NCBI GenBank assembly: GCA_017501055.1
Contig: JAFVXP010000090.1
Coordinates: 1-7,301 of the forward strand
DNA: 7,301 nucleotides
Direction: 5' to 3'
From: Clostridia bacterium
GTDB taxonomy: Bacteria; Bacillota; Clostridia; Oscillospirales; CAG-382
Under the pieces are notes generated by a model, which did no database searches, had not been told where the DNA came from, and was given only the letters and a program-made list of their open reading frames with translations. How positions within the stretch are numbered: the first letter of the stretch is position 1; every line of letters starts with the position of its first letter. Position numbers and translations under genes: made by a program. Shown here piece by piece: positions 1 through 6,095 of the stretch.

Positions 1-1
1 A

Positions 2-1798
2 TATCTCGAATTCGAAGCTATGGGTATTCCCAGAGTAAAGACCGAGCTTTCGGTTGCGTATATCGACCACAATACTCTCCAAAACGGCTTTATGAACGCC
101 GATGACCACCTTTATATCCGTACCTGCGCAAAGAAATACGGCTTGTATTTCTCCCGTCCCGGTAACGGTATCTGCCATCAGGTCCATCTCGAACGCTTCG
201 GCGTTCCCGGAAAGACCCTTATCGGTTCCGACAGCCATACTCCCACGGGCGGCGGCTTGGGTATGCTTGCTTTCGGTGCAGGCGGTCTTGACGTTGCCGT
301 TGCAATGGGCGGCGGTGCATACCATATCACCATGCCCGAAATGGTAAGAGTAAACCTCACGGGCAAGCTTAACGATTGGGTCTCCGCAAAGGACGTAATT
401 CTCGAAGTTCTTCGCCGTTTAAGCGTAAAGGGCGGTGTCGGCAGAATTATCGAATACGGCGGAGAGGGTGTAAAGACTCTCACCGTTCCCGAAAGAGGAA
501 CCATAACCAATATGGGTGCCGAATTGGGCGCATCCACCTCGGTGTTCCCCTCTGATGAAAACACCCGTCTTTTCCTTGCGGCGCAGGGAAGAGAAGACCA
601 ATATGTAGAGCTTTCTGCAGATGCAGATGCAGAATACGACCTCGTTATCGATATCGACCTTTCAACTCTCGTTCCCGCTGCGGCTTGTCCTCACAGCCCC
701 GATAACGTTAAGAGTATCGAAGAGATCGGAAACATCAAGGTCGATCAGGTTTGTATCGGCTCCTGCACAAACTCGTCTTTTGTAGACCTTATGAAGGTTG
801 CGCATATACTTAAAGGCAAGACCGTTCACGACGACGTAAGCCTTTCTATCGCTCCCGGCTCCAAGCAGGTCTATAATATGCTTGCAGAATGCGGTGCGCT
901 TTCCTGGATGATCGATGCAGGCGCAAGAATTTTAGAGAGTGCTTGCGGACCTTGTATCGGTATGGGACAATCTCCCCAATCCGCAGGCGTAAGCCTTCGT
1001 ACCTTCAACCGTAACTTCCTCGGAAGAAGCGGTACCAAGGACGCACAGATATATCTCGTTTCTCCCGAAACAGCGGCTATTTCTGCTCTTACGGGTGTTC
1101 TTACCGACCCCCGTACCATAGGCGAAATGCCCGAGATCTCTATGCCCGTTAAGTTTGCGATCAACGATAATATGGTCATCAAGCCTGCTTCCGCAGAGGA
1201 CGCACATACCGTAGAAGTCGTTCGTGGACCTAATATAAAACCCTTCCCCGAAAGCAAACCCGTTTCTCAGACGGTTGAATGTGAATGTATCCTCAAGGTC
1301 GGCGACAATATCACCACAGACCATATCATGCCCGCAGGCGCAAAGATACTTCCTTACCGTTCCAATATACCCTATCTTTCCAATTTCTGCTTTGAAGTTT
1401 GCGACGAGGAATTTCCTGCCCGTGCAAAGGAAAAGAACGGCGGTATAATCATCGGCGGTGAAAACTACGGTCAGGGCAGCTCCCGTGAACACGCAGCTCT
1501 CGTTCCGCTTTATCTCGGCGTGAAGGCTGTTATCGCAAAGAGCTTTGCACGTATCCATGCGGCAAACCTTGTAAACGCAGGTATTCTTCCTCTTACCTTC
1601 GCAAACGCAGAAGATTACGATTCCATAAACCTCGGTGATAAGCTCGTTATCGAAAACATAAGAGAATGCATCAAAGAGGGTAAGGATATAATTCTTTCGG
1701 CAAACGGCAAGGAAATCAAGCTTGTTTCCTCCCTTTCCGGACGTGACCGTGATATAATCCTCGCAGGCGGATTGCTTGAATATACCAAAGGAGCATAA
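2..1798 (+). CDS. acn: Aconitate hydratase (aconitase), 5'-truncated by window edge
   Basis: Isomerises citrate to isocitrate through cis-aconitate with a [4Fe-4S] cluster, in the cytoplasm. The frame is open to the window edge: six residues (YLEFEA) precede the Met at 20, which lies inside the conserved aconitase stretch FEAMGIPRVKTELSVAYIDH, so that Met is internal and the true start is upstream. About 598 residues are visible. The family, here resembling the monomeric 'Aquifex-type' aconitases of roughly 640 residues, implies about 40-50 are missing. Numbering from the Met at 20, the cluster ligands are Cys249 (in CIGSCTNSS) and Cys309 and Cys312 (in CGPCIGMGQ). The C-terminal swivel domain has GDNITTDHIMPAG and the active-site loop YGQGSSREHAAL (Ser487, Ser488, Arg489). 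The SDSHTPTGGG motif is also present. The next gene is isocitrate dehydrogenase, 2 bases away, which argues for citrate rather than homocitrate as substrate. Confidence 0.96.
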   Translation, partial: YLEFEAMGIPRVKTELSVAYIDHNTLQNGFMNADDHLYIRTCAKKYGLYFSRPGNGICHQVHLERFGVPGKTLIGSDSHTPTGGGLGMLAFGAGGLDVAVAMGGGAYHITMPEMVRVNLTGKLNDWVSAKDVILEVLRRLSVKGGVGRIIEYGGEGVKTLTVPERGTITNMGAELGASTSVFPSDENTRLFLAAQGREDQYVELSADADAEYDLVIDIDLSTLVPAAACPHSPDNVKSIEEIGNIKVDQVCIGSCTNSSFVDLMKVAHILKGKTVHDDVSLSIAPGSKQVYNMLAECGALSWMIDAGARILESACGPCIGMGQSPQSAGVSLRTFNRNFLGRSGTKDAQIYLVSPETAAISALTGVLTDPRTIGEMPEISMPVKFAINDNMVIKPASAEDAHTVEVVRGPNIKPFPESKPVSQTVECECILKVGDNITTDHIMPAGAKILPYRSNIPYLSNFCFEVCDEEFPARAKEKNGGIIIGGENYGQGSSREHAALVPLYLGVKAVIAKSFARIHAANLVNAGILPLTFANAEDYDSINLGDKLVIENIRECIKEGKDIILSANGKEIKLVSSLSGRDRDIILAGGLLEYTKGA

Positions 1799-1800
1799 AA

Positions 1801-2997
1801 ATGTCTAAAATAGTAATGAAAACGCCGATCGTCGAAATGGACGGCGACGAAATGACAAGAATAATCTGGCAACAGATAAAGGATATTCTTCTTCTTCCCC
1901 ATATCGATCTCAAGACCGAATATTACGATCTCGGACTTGAGCACCGTAACGAAACCGACGACCAAGTAACCGTCGATTCCGCAAACGCAACCAAAAAATA
2001 CGGTGTTGCCGTTAAATGTGCAACTATCACGCCCAATGCGGCACGTATGACCGAATATAACCTCAAACAGATTTGGAAAAGCCCGAATGCAACCATTCGT
2101 GCTATCCTCGACGGTACCGTTTTCCGTACCCCGATCCTTGTAAAGGGTATTCCTCCTTACGTTCGTAATTGGACAAAGCCTATTTCTATCGCACGTCACG
2201 CATACGGCGATATTTATAAAGCAACCGAGCTTCGTGTTGCGGCAGGCTCAAAGGCAGAATTGGTCGTAACCGCACCCGACGGAACAGAGACCCGTGCGCT
2301 CATTCAGGATTTCAAGACCGACGGTATCGCACAGGGTATGCACAATATAGATAAGAGCATTGAAGGCTTTGCAAGAAGCTGCTTCAACTATGCTCTCGAT
2401 ACGGGAATGGACCTCTGGTTCTCCGCAAAGGACACCATAAGCAAGACCTATGACCACCGTTTCAAGGATATTTTCGCAGAGATCTATGAAAACGAATATA
2501 AAGAACGCTTTGAAAAAGCAGGTCTTGAATATTTCTATACTCTCATCGACGATGCCGTTGCACGTGTTATCCGTTCCGAAGGCGGATTCATCTGGGCTTG
2601 TAAGAACTATGACGGCGACGTTATGAGCGATATGGTCTCCACAGCATACGGATCTCTCGCTATGATGACAAGCGTTCTCGTCTCGCCCGACGGTGTTTAC
2701 GAATACGAAGCTGCTCACGGTACCGTTCAGCGCCATTATTACAACCATTTGAAGGGTATGAGCACCAGCACAAACTCTGTTGCAACCATCTTCGCTTGGA
2801 CGGGTGCACTCAGAAAACGCGGCGAGCTTGACGATATTCCCGAGCTTTGCGAATTTGCAGATAAGCTCGAAAAGGCTTGTATCGACACTATCGAAAGCGG
2901 TATTATGACTAAGGACCTTTATCTCATTTCGACTCTCGAGAATAAAACTCAGGTCGATACCGAAGGCTTCCTCAAAGCCGTTGCAGAAAGACTTTAA
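1801..2997 (+). CDS. icd: NADP-dependent isocitrate dehydrogenase, eukaryotic-like homodimeric type
   Basis: Oxidatively decarboxylates isocitrate to 2-oxoglutarate and makes NADPH, using a divalent metal, in the cytoplasm. The 398 residues fit the family's usual size (about 400). The sequence is of the type found in eukaryotic IDH1/IDH2 and some bacteria, not the E. coli Icd type. Substrate residues are Ser94 in KSPNATIR, Arg100, Arg109 in TVFR, Arg132 in ARHAYGD and Tyr139. Metal-binding aspartates lie in YDGDVMSD (Asp273 and Asp277) and LIDD (250-251). Arg311-His312 in HGTVQRHY match the pair that contacts the NADP 2'-phosphate, so NADP is expected. TSTNSVATIFAWTGALRKRG is the conserved C-terminal block. 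The ATG is preceded by AAAGGAG at 1787-1793, inside the end of the aconitase gene, with 7 bases between. The 2-base gap indicates cotranscription and probably coupled translation. No terminator follows the stop codon. Confidence 0.96.
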   Translation: MSKIVMKTPIVEMDGDEMTRIIWQQIKDILLLPHIDLKTEYYDLGLEHRNETDDQVTVDSANATKKYGVAVKCATITPNAARMTEYNLKQIWKSPNATIRAILDGTVFRTPILVKGIPPYVRNWTKPISIARHAYGDIYKATELRVAAGSKAELVVTAPDGTETRALIQDFKTDGIAQGMHNIDKSIEGFARSCFNYALDTGMDLWFSAKDTISKTYDHRFKDIFAEIYENEYKERFEKAGLEYFYTLIDDAVARVIRSEGGFIWACKNYDGDVMSDMVSTAYGSLAMMTSVLVSPDGVYEYEAAHGTVQRHYYNHLKGMSTSTNSVATIFAWTGALRKRGELDDIPELCEFADKLEKACIDTIESGIMTKDLYLISTLENKTQVDTEGFLKAVAERL

Positions 2998-3011
2998 AAA
3001 ATCTTTCGTTA

Positions 3012-3040
3012 TTGACAATCATTGCGTATTGATGTATAAT
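3012..3040 (+). promoter_or_regulatory. Perfect-consensus sigma-A promoter for the glycosyltransferase gene
   Basis: TTGACA at 3012-3017 and TATAAT at 3035-3040 are separated by exactly 17 bases, so both hexamers and the spacer match the housekeeping sigma consensus. The predicted transcript start is near 3047, giving a leader of about 28 bases before the GTG start. The promoter begins 14 bases after the icd stop codon, in a gap without a terminator, so the downstream gene could receive both read-through and its own strong initiation. No obvious operator palindrome overlaps it. Confidence 0.88.
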
Positions 3041-3062
3041 ACGTGAAAATAAAATTAACAGC

Positions 3063-3067
3063 GGAGG
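3063..3067 (+). promoter_or_regulatory. Ribosome binding site fixing the GTG start of the glycosyltransferase
   Basis: GGAGG lies 7 bases upstream of GTG at 3075-3077. No in-frame ATG is placed as well near the N-terminus, and the reading frame from this GTG gives a plausible N-terminal membrane helix. The GTG start is therefore preferred. Confidence 0.85.
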
Positions 3068-3074
3068 TTTCACC

Positions 3075-4385
3075 GTGGATATCAAGGATATATTTACACT
3101 GTGTAATATCATTCTTACCGGCTCGTTTATAATCTGCTATCTCTATCAGTTCCTCTATATTTTCTGGGTCTTCCTCGGAAAAGATAAGTCTCAACCCGTA
3201 AAAAGCGATAAGCTTAATAAATTCGGTGTTGTAATCAGTGCCCGTAACGAAGAAAACGTTATCGGCCACCTTCTTGAAAGTATCAACCGTCAGGATTATC
3301 CCAGCGAACTTATCAAGATCTTCCTTATCGCCGATAACTGCACGGATAACACTGCCGAAGTCGGCAGACAGCACGGCGCAATAGTTCTTGAAAGAAATAA
3401 TAAAGAACTCGTCGGCAAGGGCTATGCATTGGATTTCCTTTTCAAAAAGCTCCTTGCGGAAAAAGACGATTGCGACGCATACATAATCTTCGATGCAGAC
3501 AACCTTGTTGATAAGAATTTCATCAAAGAAATGAACGTCAACTTCAATAGGGGATATAAAGCACTCACCAGCTACCGTAACTCCAAGAACTACGGTACAA
3601 ACTGGATAACCGCAGGCTATTCTCTCTGGTTCCTCCGTGAAGCGAAATACCTTAATAACGCAAGAATGCGTTTTGGTACTTCGTGTGCTATCTCGGGTAC
3701 CGGTTTCTGTATAAGCCGTGAAATTATCGAGAAGAACAACGGTTGGAAATACCATCTTCTTACCGAAGATATCGAATTTTCGGTCGATATGGCGATTCAG
3801 GGCGAAACCATCGGTTACAGCGGCGGTTCTGTCGTTTATGACGAACAGCCCGTCACCTTCGAACAGTCCTGGAACCAGCGTTTGCGTTGGTCAAAGGGCT
3901 TCTATCAGGTATTCGGTAAATACGGCGGATCACTCTTTAAGCGTATCTTCAAAGGCTCTTTCGCTTGCTACGATATGTTAATGACGATCTTCCCTGCGCT
4001 TATGTTCACCATTCTTTCGGTACTTTGCTGTATCGGTGAATTCATCTACGGTATCACCGTTTTCGTTGATAACCCCGTGTTCTTCAACTTCTTCTATTTC
4101 TGTATGCTGCCGGCCCTCTATTTCAGTATGATCATTTATATGCTTATCTTTGTCGTAGGCTTTATAACGGTCATTACCGAATGGGACGTTATCGACTGCC
4201 CGCCGAAAAAGATGATAAAATACCTCTTCACGTTCCCCATATTCATGCTTTCTTATGCGCCTATCGCAATCGCAGCGCTCTTCAAGAAGGTTGAATGGAC
4301 TCCTATCCAGCACAGCGTAACGATGTCCATCGACGAAATGACCCGTGAAGAAGAAAAAGCAGAAACCAAAGCAGATCAAGAATAA
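3075..4385 (+). CDS. Membrane-bound family-2 glycosyltransferase (GT-A fold, processive-synthase-like)
   Basis: Probably transfers a sugar from a nucleotide-sugar donor on the cytoplasmic face of the membrane to make or extend a surface or secreted glycan; donor and product cannot be read from sequence. The protein has 436 residues. A hydrophobic segment at about 9-34 is followed by a GT2 domain: start VVISARNEEN (52-61), ADNCTDNT (86-93), the DxD metal site D140-A-D142, TED at 230-232 (catalytic-base region), and QRLRW at 268-272. This Q-x-x-R-W motif with C-terminal helices is typical of cellulose/chitin/hyaluronan-synthase-like enzymes. Further hydrophobic stretches lie at about 300-330, 335-369 and 383-403, then VEWTPIQH (407-413) and an acidic/basic charged tail. 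There is no PilZ domain or partner gene beside it. It has its own promoter and terminator and so looks monocistronic. The class call is firm; a specific role (exopolysaccharide, glycolipid or cell wall glycan) is open. Confidence 0.92.
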   Translation: MDIKDIFTLCNIILTGSFIICYLYQFLYIFWVFLGKDKSQPVKSDKLNKFGVVISARNEENVIGHLLESINRQDYPSELIKIFLIADNCTDNTAEVGRQHGAIVLERNNKELVGKGYALDFLFKKLLAEKDDCDAYIIFDADNLVDKNFIKEMNVNFNRGYKALTSYRNSKNYGTNWITAGYSLWFLREAKYLNNARMRFGTSCAISGTGFCISREIIEKNNGWKYHLLTEDIEFSVDMAIQGETIGYSGGSVVYDEQPVTFEQSWNQRLRWSKGFYQVFGKYGGSLFKRIFKGSFACYDMLMTIFPALMFTILSVLCCIGEFIYGITVFVDNPVFFNFFYFCMLPALYFSMIIYMLIFVVGFITVITEWDVIDCPPKKMIKYLFTFPIFMLSYAPIAIAALFKKVEWTPIQHSVTMSIDEMTREEEKAETKADQE

Positions 4386-4395
4386 GACTTAATAA

Positions 4396-4431
4396 AAAAC
4401 GCCGAACGTAAAAATTCGGCGTTTTCTTTTT
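4396..4431 (+). terminator. Rho-independent terminator after the glycosyltransferase gene
   Basis: An 11-bp perfect stem pairs AAAACGCCGAA (4396-4406) with TTCGGCGTTTT (4415-4425) around an 8-base loop (4407-4414). The run GTTTTCTTTTT (4421-4431) supplies the U tract. It begins 11 bases after the TAA stop. The A-run on the left arm could let it work weakly on the opposite strand, but no minus-strand gene needs it. Confidence 0.93.
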
Positions 4432-4549
4432 GCTTTAAATTTTGTAGGTGAGATTGATTTTTTGAGCTATTTCAGACGCGCTAACCTATTTTTCTGTATA
4501 AATTACCAAAAGCGGTTGCTTTATGTTGTTTCTTGTTCTTTGAACACAC
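4432..4549 (+). other. AT-rich intergenic spacer with no recognised feature
   Basis: Between the terminator and the multi-hairpin repeat I see no credible reading frame, ribosome binding site or promoter. The only structure is a short inverted repeat TGTTC-TTT-GAACA at 4534-4546, just before the repeat element. It has the half-site order opposite to a LexA box, so it is not counted as an operator. Confidence 0.5.
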
Positions 4550-4628
4550 CCCCTCGGCTCCCCTGTGTAAGGGGAGCTGGCTCCGAGCATAGCTCGGAGA
4601 CTGAAGGGTTGTAGGATACGAGGTATCC
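4550..4628. repeat. Dispersed-type palindromic intergenic repeat (multi-hairpin element)
   Basis: Three adjacent hairpins are visible. The first pairs GCTCCCC (4557-4563) with GGGGAGC (4571-4577) around a 7-base loop. The second pairs CTCCGAGC (4581-4588) with GCTCGGAG (4592-4599) around ATA. The third pairs GGATAC (4614-4619) with GTATCC (4623-4628) around GAG. CCCT (4551-4554) can pair with AGGG (4605-4608), closing the first two hairpins into a three-way junction. The pattern of a CTCGGCTCCCC stem, a second GC-rich stem and a short closing AGGG resembles a repeat I recall as scattered between genes in many gut Clostridia; that recollection cannot be tested here. It contains no gene, and the reading frames crossing it lack ribosome binding sites. 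The right boundary is uncertain and could extend to about 4645. Confidence 0.72.
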
Positions 4629-4645
4629 GTAGAATCTCCACGCAA

Positions 4646-4661
4646 AAGAACATTTGTTCTT
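4646..4661. promoter_or_regulatory. LexA operator (SOS box) upstream of dinB
   Basis: GAACATTTGTTC at 4648-4659 is an exact GAAC-N4-GTTC match, the core of the Gram-positive LexA box. Its symmetry extends to AAGAACA/TGTTCTT (4646-4661). It abuts and overlaps the first two bases of the -35 hexamer of the dinB promoter, so a bound repressor would block RNA polymerase. Since dinB is a classic SOS gene, DNA-damage control is the natural reading. Confidence 0.85.
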
Positions 4662-4688
4662 GACAAACATTCGTTCGGGTGTTATTAT
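4660..4688 (+). promoter_or_regulatory. Sigma-A promoter of dinB
   Basis: TTGACA at 4660-4665 is a perfect -35. TATTAT at 4683-4688 is a five-of-six -10, with 17 bases between. The predicted start near 4695 gives a leader of about 33 bases to the ATG at 4728. The overlapping TATATA/TATAAA sequences at 4686-4693 are alternative -10 positions with longer spacers. One LexA-type box covers the edge of the -35 and a second fills the spacer, implying tight repression of an otherwise strong promoter. Confidence 0.82.
4665..4676. promoter_or_regulatory. Second, imperfect LexA-type box inside the dinB promoter spacer
   Basis: AAACATTCGTTC differs from the GAAC-N4-GTTC core by one base in the left half-site. 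It forms a direct repeat with the first box (GAACATTTGTTC), displaced by 17 bases. It sits between the -35 and -10 elements. A weaker, possibly cooperative operator is likely but not proven. Confidence 0.55.
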
Positions 4689-4727
4689 ATAAACGTCTGA
4701 AAAAACCTTGAAAAGAGGGAAGATTAA

Positions 4728-5951
4728 ATGTATATGGGCCCGAGCGATAAATCAAAAATAATGTATACTTCAAATTTCAAAAGCGCACAGAATATCGCTT
4801 TCGAACCGAAGAAATACAGAACGATATTGCATTGCGATGCAAATTCTTTTTTTGCTTCTTGCGAAACGGCGTTGCATCCCGAGTATAAAAACGTACCTAT
4901 GGCAGTCTGCGGAAGCGTGGAGGACCGTCACGGCATCGTATTGGCGAAAAACGAGCTTGCCGCAAAATATAATATCAAAACGGCGGAAACGGTATGGTCT
5001 GCAAAAAGAAAATGCCCCGAGCTTGTCACCGTGCGCCCGACTTACGGTCTTTACGGCGAAATGTCGCAAAAAATGAACCGTATCTTCTATGACTATACCG
5101 ATATGATAGAGCCATTCGGAATAGACGAAAGCTGGCTTGACGTGACGGGCTCGCAAAGGCTTTTCGGCAACGGAAGGGAAATAGCGGATTCGATCCGTGA
5201 GCGTGTAAAAAACGAGCTTGGTATAACCGTTTCTATCGGTGTTTCCTTCAATAAAGTCTTTGCAAAATTGGGAAGCGACCTTCAAAAACCAAACGCGACC
5301 TCGGTAATACCGCCCGACAGATTTGCTTCAATAGTCTGGCCTCTGCCTGTTTCGGCTCTGCTTTTCGTCGGCCCGTCAAGCGTAACAGCGTTTGAAACTA
5401 TCGGTGTACGAACTATAGGCGACCTTGCCTGCTGTGCCGATGATCTTCTTTCACAAAAGCTCGGCAAAAACGGCTTGATGCTTAAAAATTTTGCATTGGG
5501 ACGTGATTTTTCGGAGGTCACCCCCTCGGGATATGAACCCGAACCGAAATCGGTAAGCAACGGAATGACCTTTAAATACGATTTAGAAACCGAATCCGAT
5601 ATTTCCTTTGCCGTGACCTATCTTTCTTTGTCGGTTGCCGAAAGATTGAGAAAGCACGGGCTTTGCTGTAATAACGTAGCCGTAACAATGCGCCGACAAG
5701 ACTTAACAACGTCAAACCGTTCGGCAATGCTGTCCCACCCAACCTGCCTTTTTCACGAAATATCAAAAACGGCACTTGGTATAATAAGATCGAATTTAAA
5801 GCAAAATGAAGCTCTCTATTCTGTAACGGTCCACGCCGAAAAATTAACAAGACAGGGCGAAAACGACTTTCAACAAAGCCTTTTTCCGTTCCCTTGGGAA
5901 GAAAAATATAAAAAACTGAACTCCCTCGAAAACGCCGTTGATAATATATAA
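4728..5951 (+). CDS. dinB: DNA polymerase IV, Y-family translesion polymerase
   Basis: A low-fidelity polymerase that copies past damaged template bases during the SOS response. The 407-residue protein has the palm start ILHCDANSFFASCE (Asp37 metal ligand, Phe42 at the steric-gate position) and the catalytic GIDESWLDVT (Asp133, Glu134). SIGVSFNKVFAKLGSDLQKPN (169-189) and a thumb helix-hairpin-helix-like region around 207-233 follow, then a little-finger domain from about 275 to 375. QQSLF at 382-386 matches the beta-clamp-binding pentapeptide (QxSLF type). The second acidic residue of the common DxD start is Asn39, as in many Firmicutes homologues. The ATG at 4728 follows GAGG (4715-4718) with 9 bases between. 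This start gives about 30 residues before the palm strand, longer than the few usual in DinB; Met3 and Met12 are alternatives without a better site. It is transcribed alone from a LexA-controlled promoter. Confidence 0.95.
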   Translation: MYMGPSDKSKIMYTSNFKSAQNIAFEPKKYRTILHCDANSFFASCETALHPEYKNVPMAVCGSVEDRHGIVLAKNELAAKYNIKTAETVWSAKRKCPELVTVRPTYGLYGEMSQKMNRIFYDYTDMIEPFGIDESWLDVTGSQRLFGNGREIADSIRERVKNELGITVSIGVSFNKVFAKLGSDLQKPNATSVIPPDRFASIVWPLPVSALLFVGPSSVTAFETIGVRTIGDLACCADDLLSQKLGKNGLMLKNFALGRDFSEVTPSGYEPEPKSVSNGMTFKYDLETESDISFAVTYLSLSVAERLRKHGLCCNNVAVTMRRQDLTTSNRSAMLSHPTCLFHEISKTALGIIRSNLKQNEALYSVTVHAEKLTRQGENDFQQSLFPFPWEEKYKKLNSLENAVDNI

Positions 5952-6031
5952 AACGCTTTGGCAACACTTCCATAAGCATCGCTTCGGCAATAAATAATCG
6001 GCTTATCTGAATGACATTTATCGGAAATGTG

Positions 6032-6060
6032 TTGAAATCATAACTTTTTTGTGCTATAAC
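6032..6060 (+). promoter_or_regulatory. Sigma-A promoter of coaX
   Basis: TTGAAA at 6032-6037 and TATAAC at 6055-6060 each match the consensus at five of six bases, with the ideal 17-base spacer. The predicted start is near 6067, about 29 bases before the ATG. No operator or riboswitch-like fold is evident in this short leader. Confidence 0.75.
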
Positions 6061-6095
6061 TAATCGGGTATGAGAAAACAGAAAGGAAAAATATT

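Noticed and set aside
932..1558. A 208-codon minus-strand frame opposite aconitase
   Set aside because: It is a shadow of the aconitase gene, with no independent evidence of translation.
2248..3018. A 256-codon open frame on the minus strand opposite icd
   Set aside because: It lies entirely within a well-supported conserved gene and its translation shows no recognisable domain. It arises from the codon bias of the sense frame.
3009..3755. A 248-codon open frame on the minus strand opposite the glycosyltransferase
   Set aside because: It overlaps conserved GT2 motifs on the other strand and would run against the strong promoter at 3012-3040. Its translation matches no family I know.
4534..4546. 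TGTTC-TTT-GAACA as a third LexA operator
   Set aside because: The half-sites are in the opposite order (GTTC then GAAC), so it is not a LexA box. At most it is a small hairpin or a relic beside the repeat.
4481..4773. Short minus-strand frames crossing the hairpin repeat
   Set aside because: They read through palindromic repeat DNA, have no ribosome binding site and resemble spurious proteins predicted from intergenic repeats.
5972..6030. Possible terminator after dinB: ATAAGC/GCTTAT arms and an ACATTT/AAATGT hairpin
   Set aside because: The first pair has a 23-base loop. The second is a 6-bp AT-rich stem with no U tract immediately after it. Neither meets the criteria for an intrinsic terminator.
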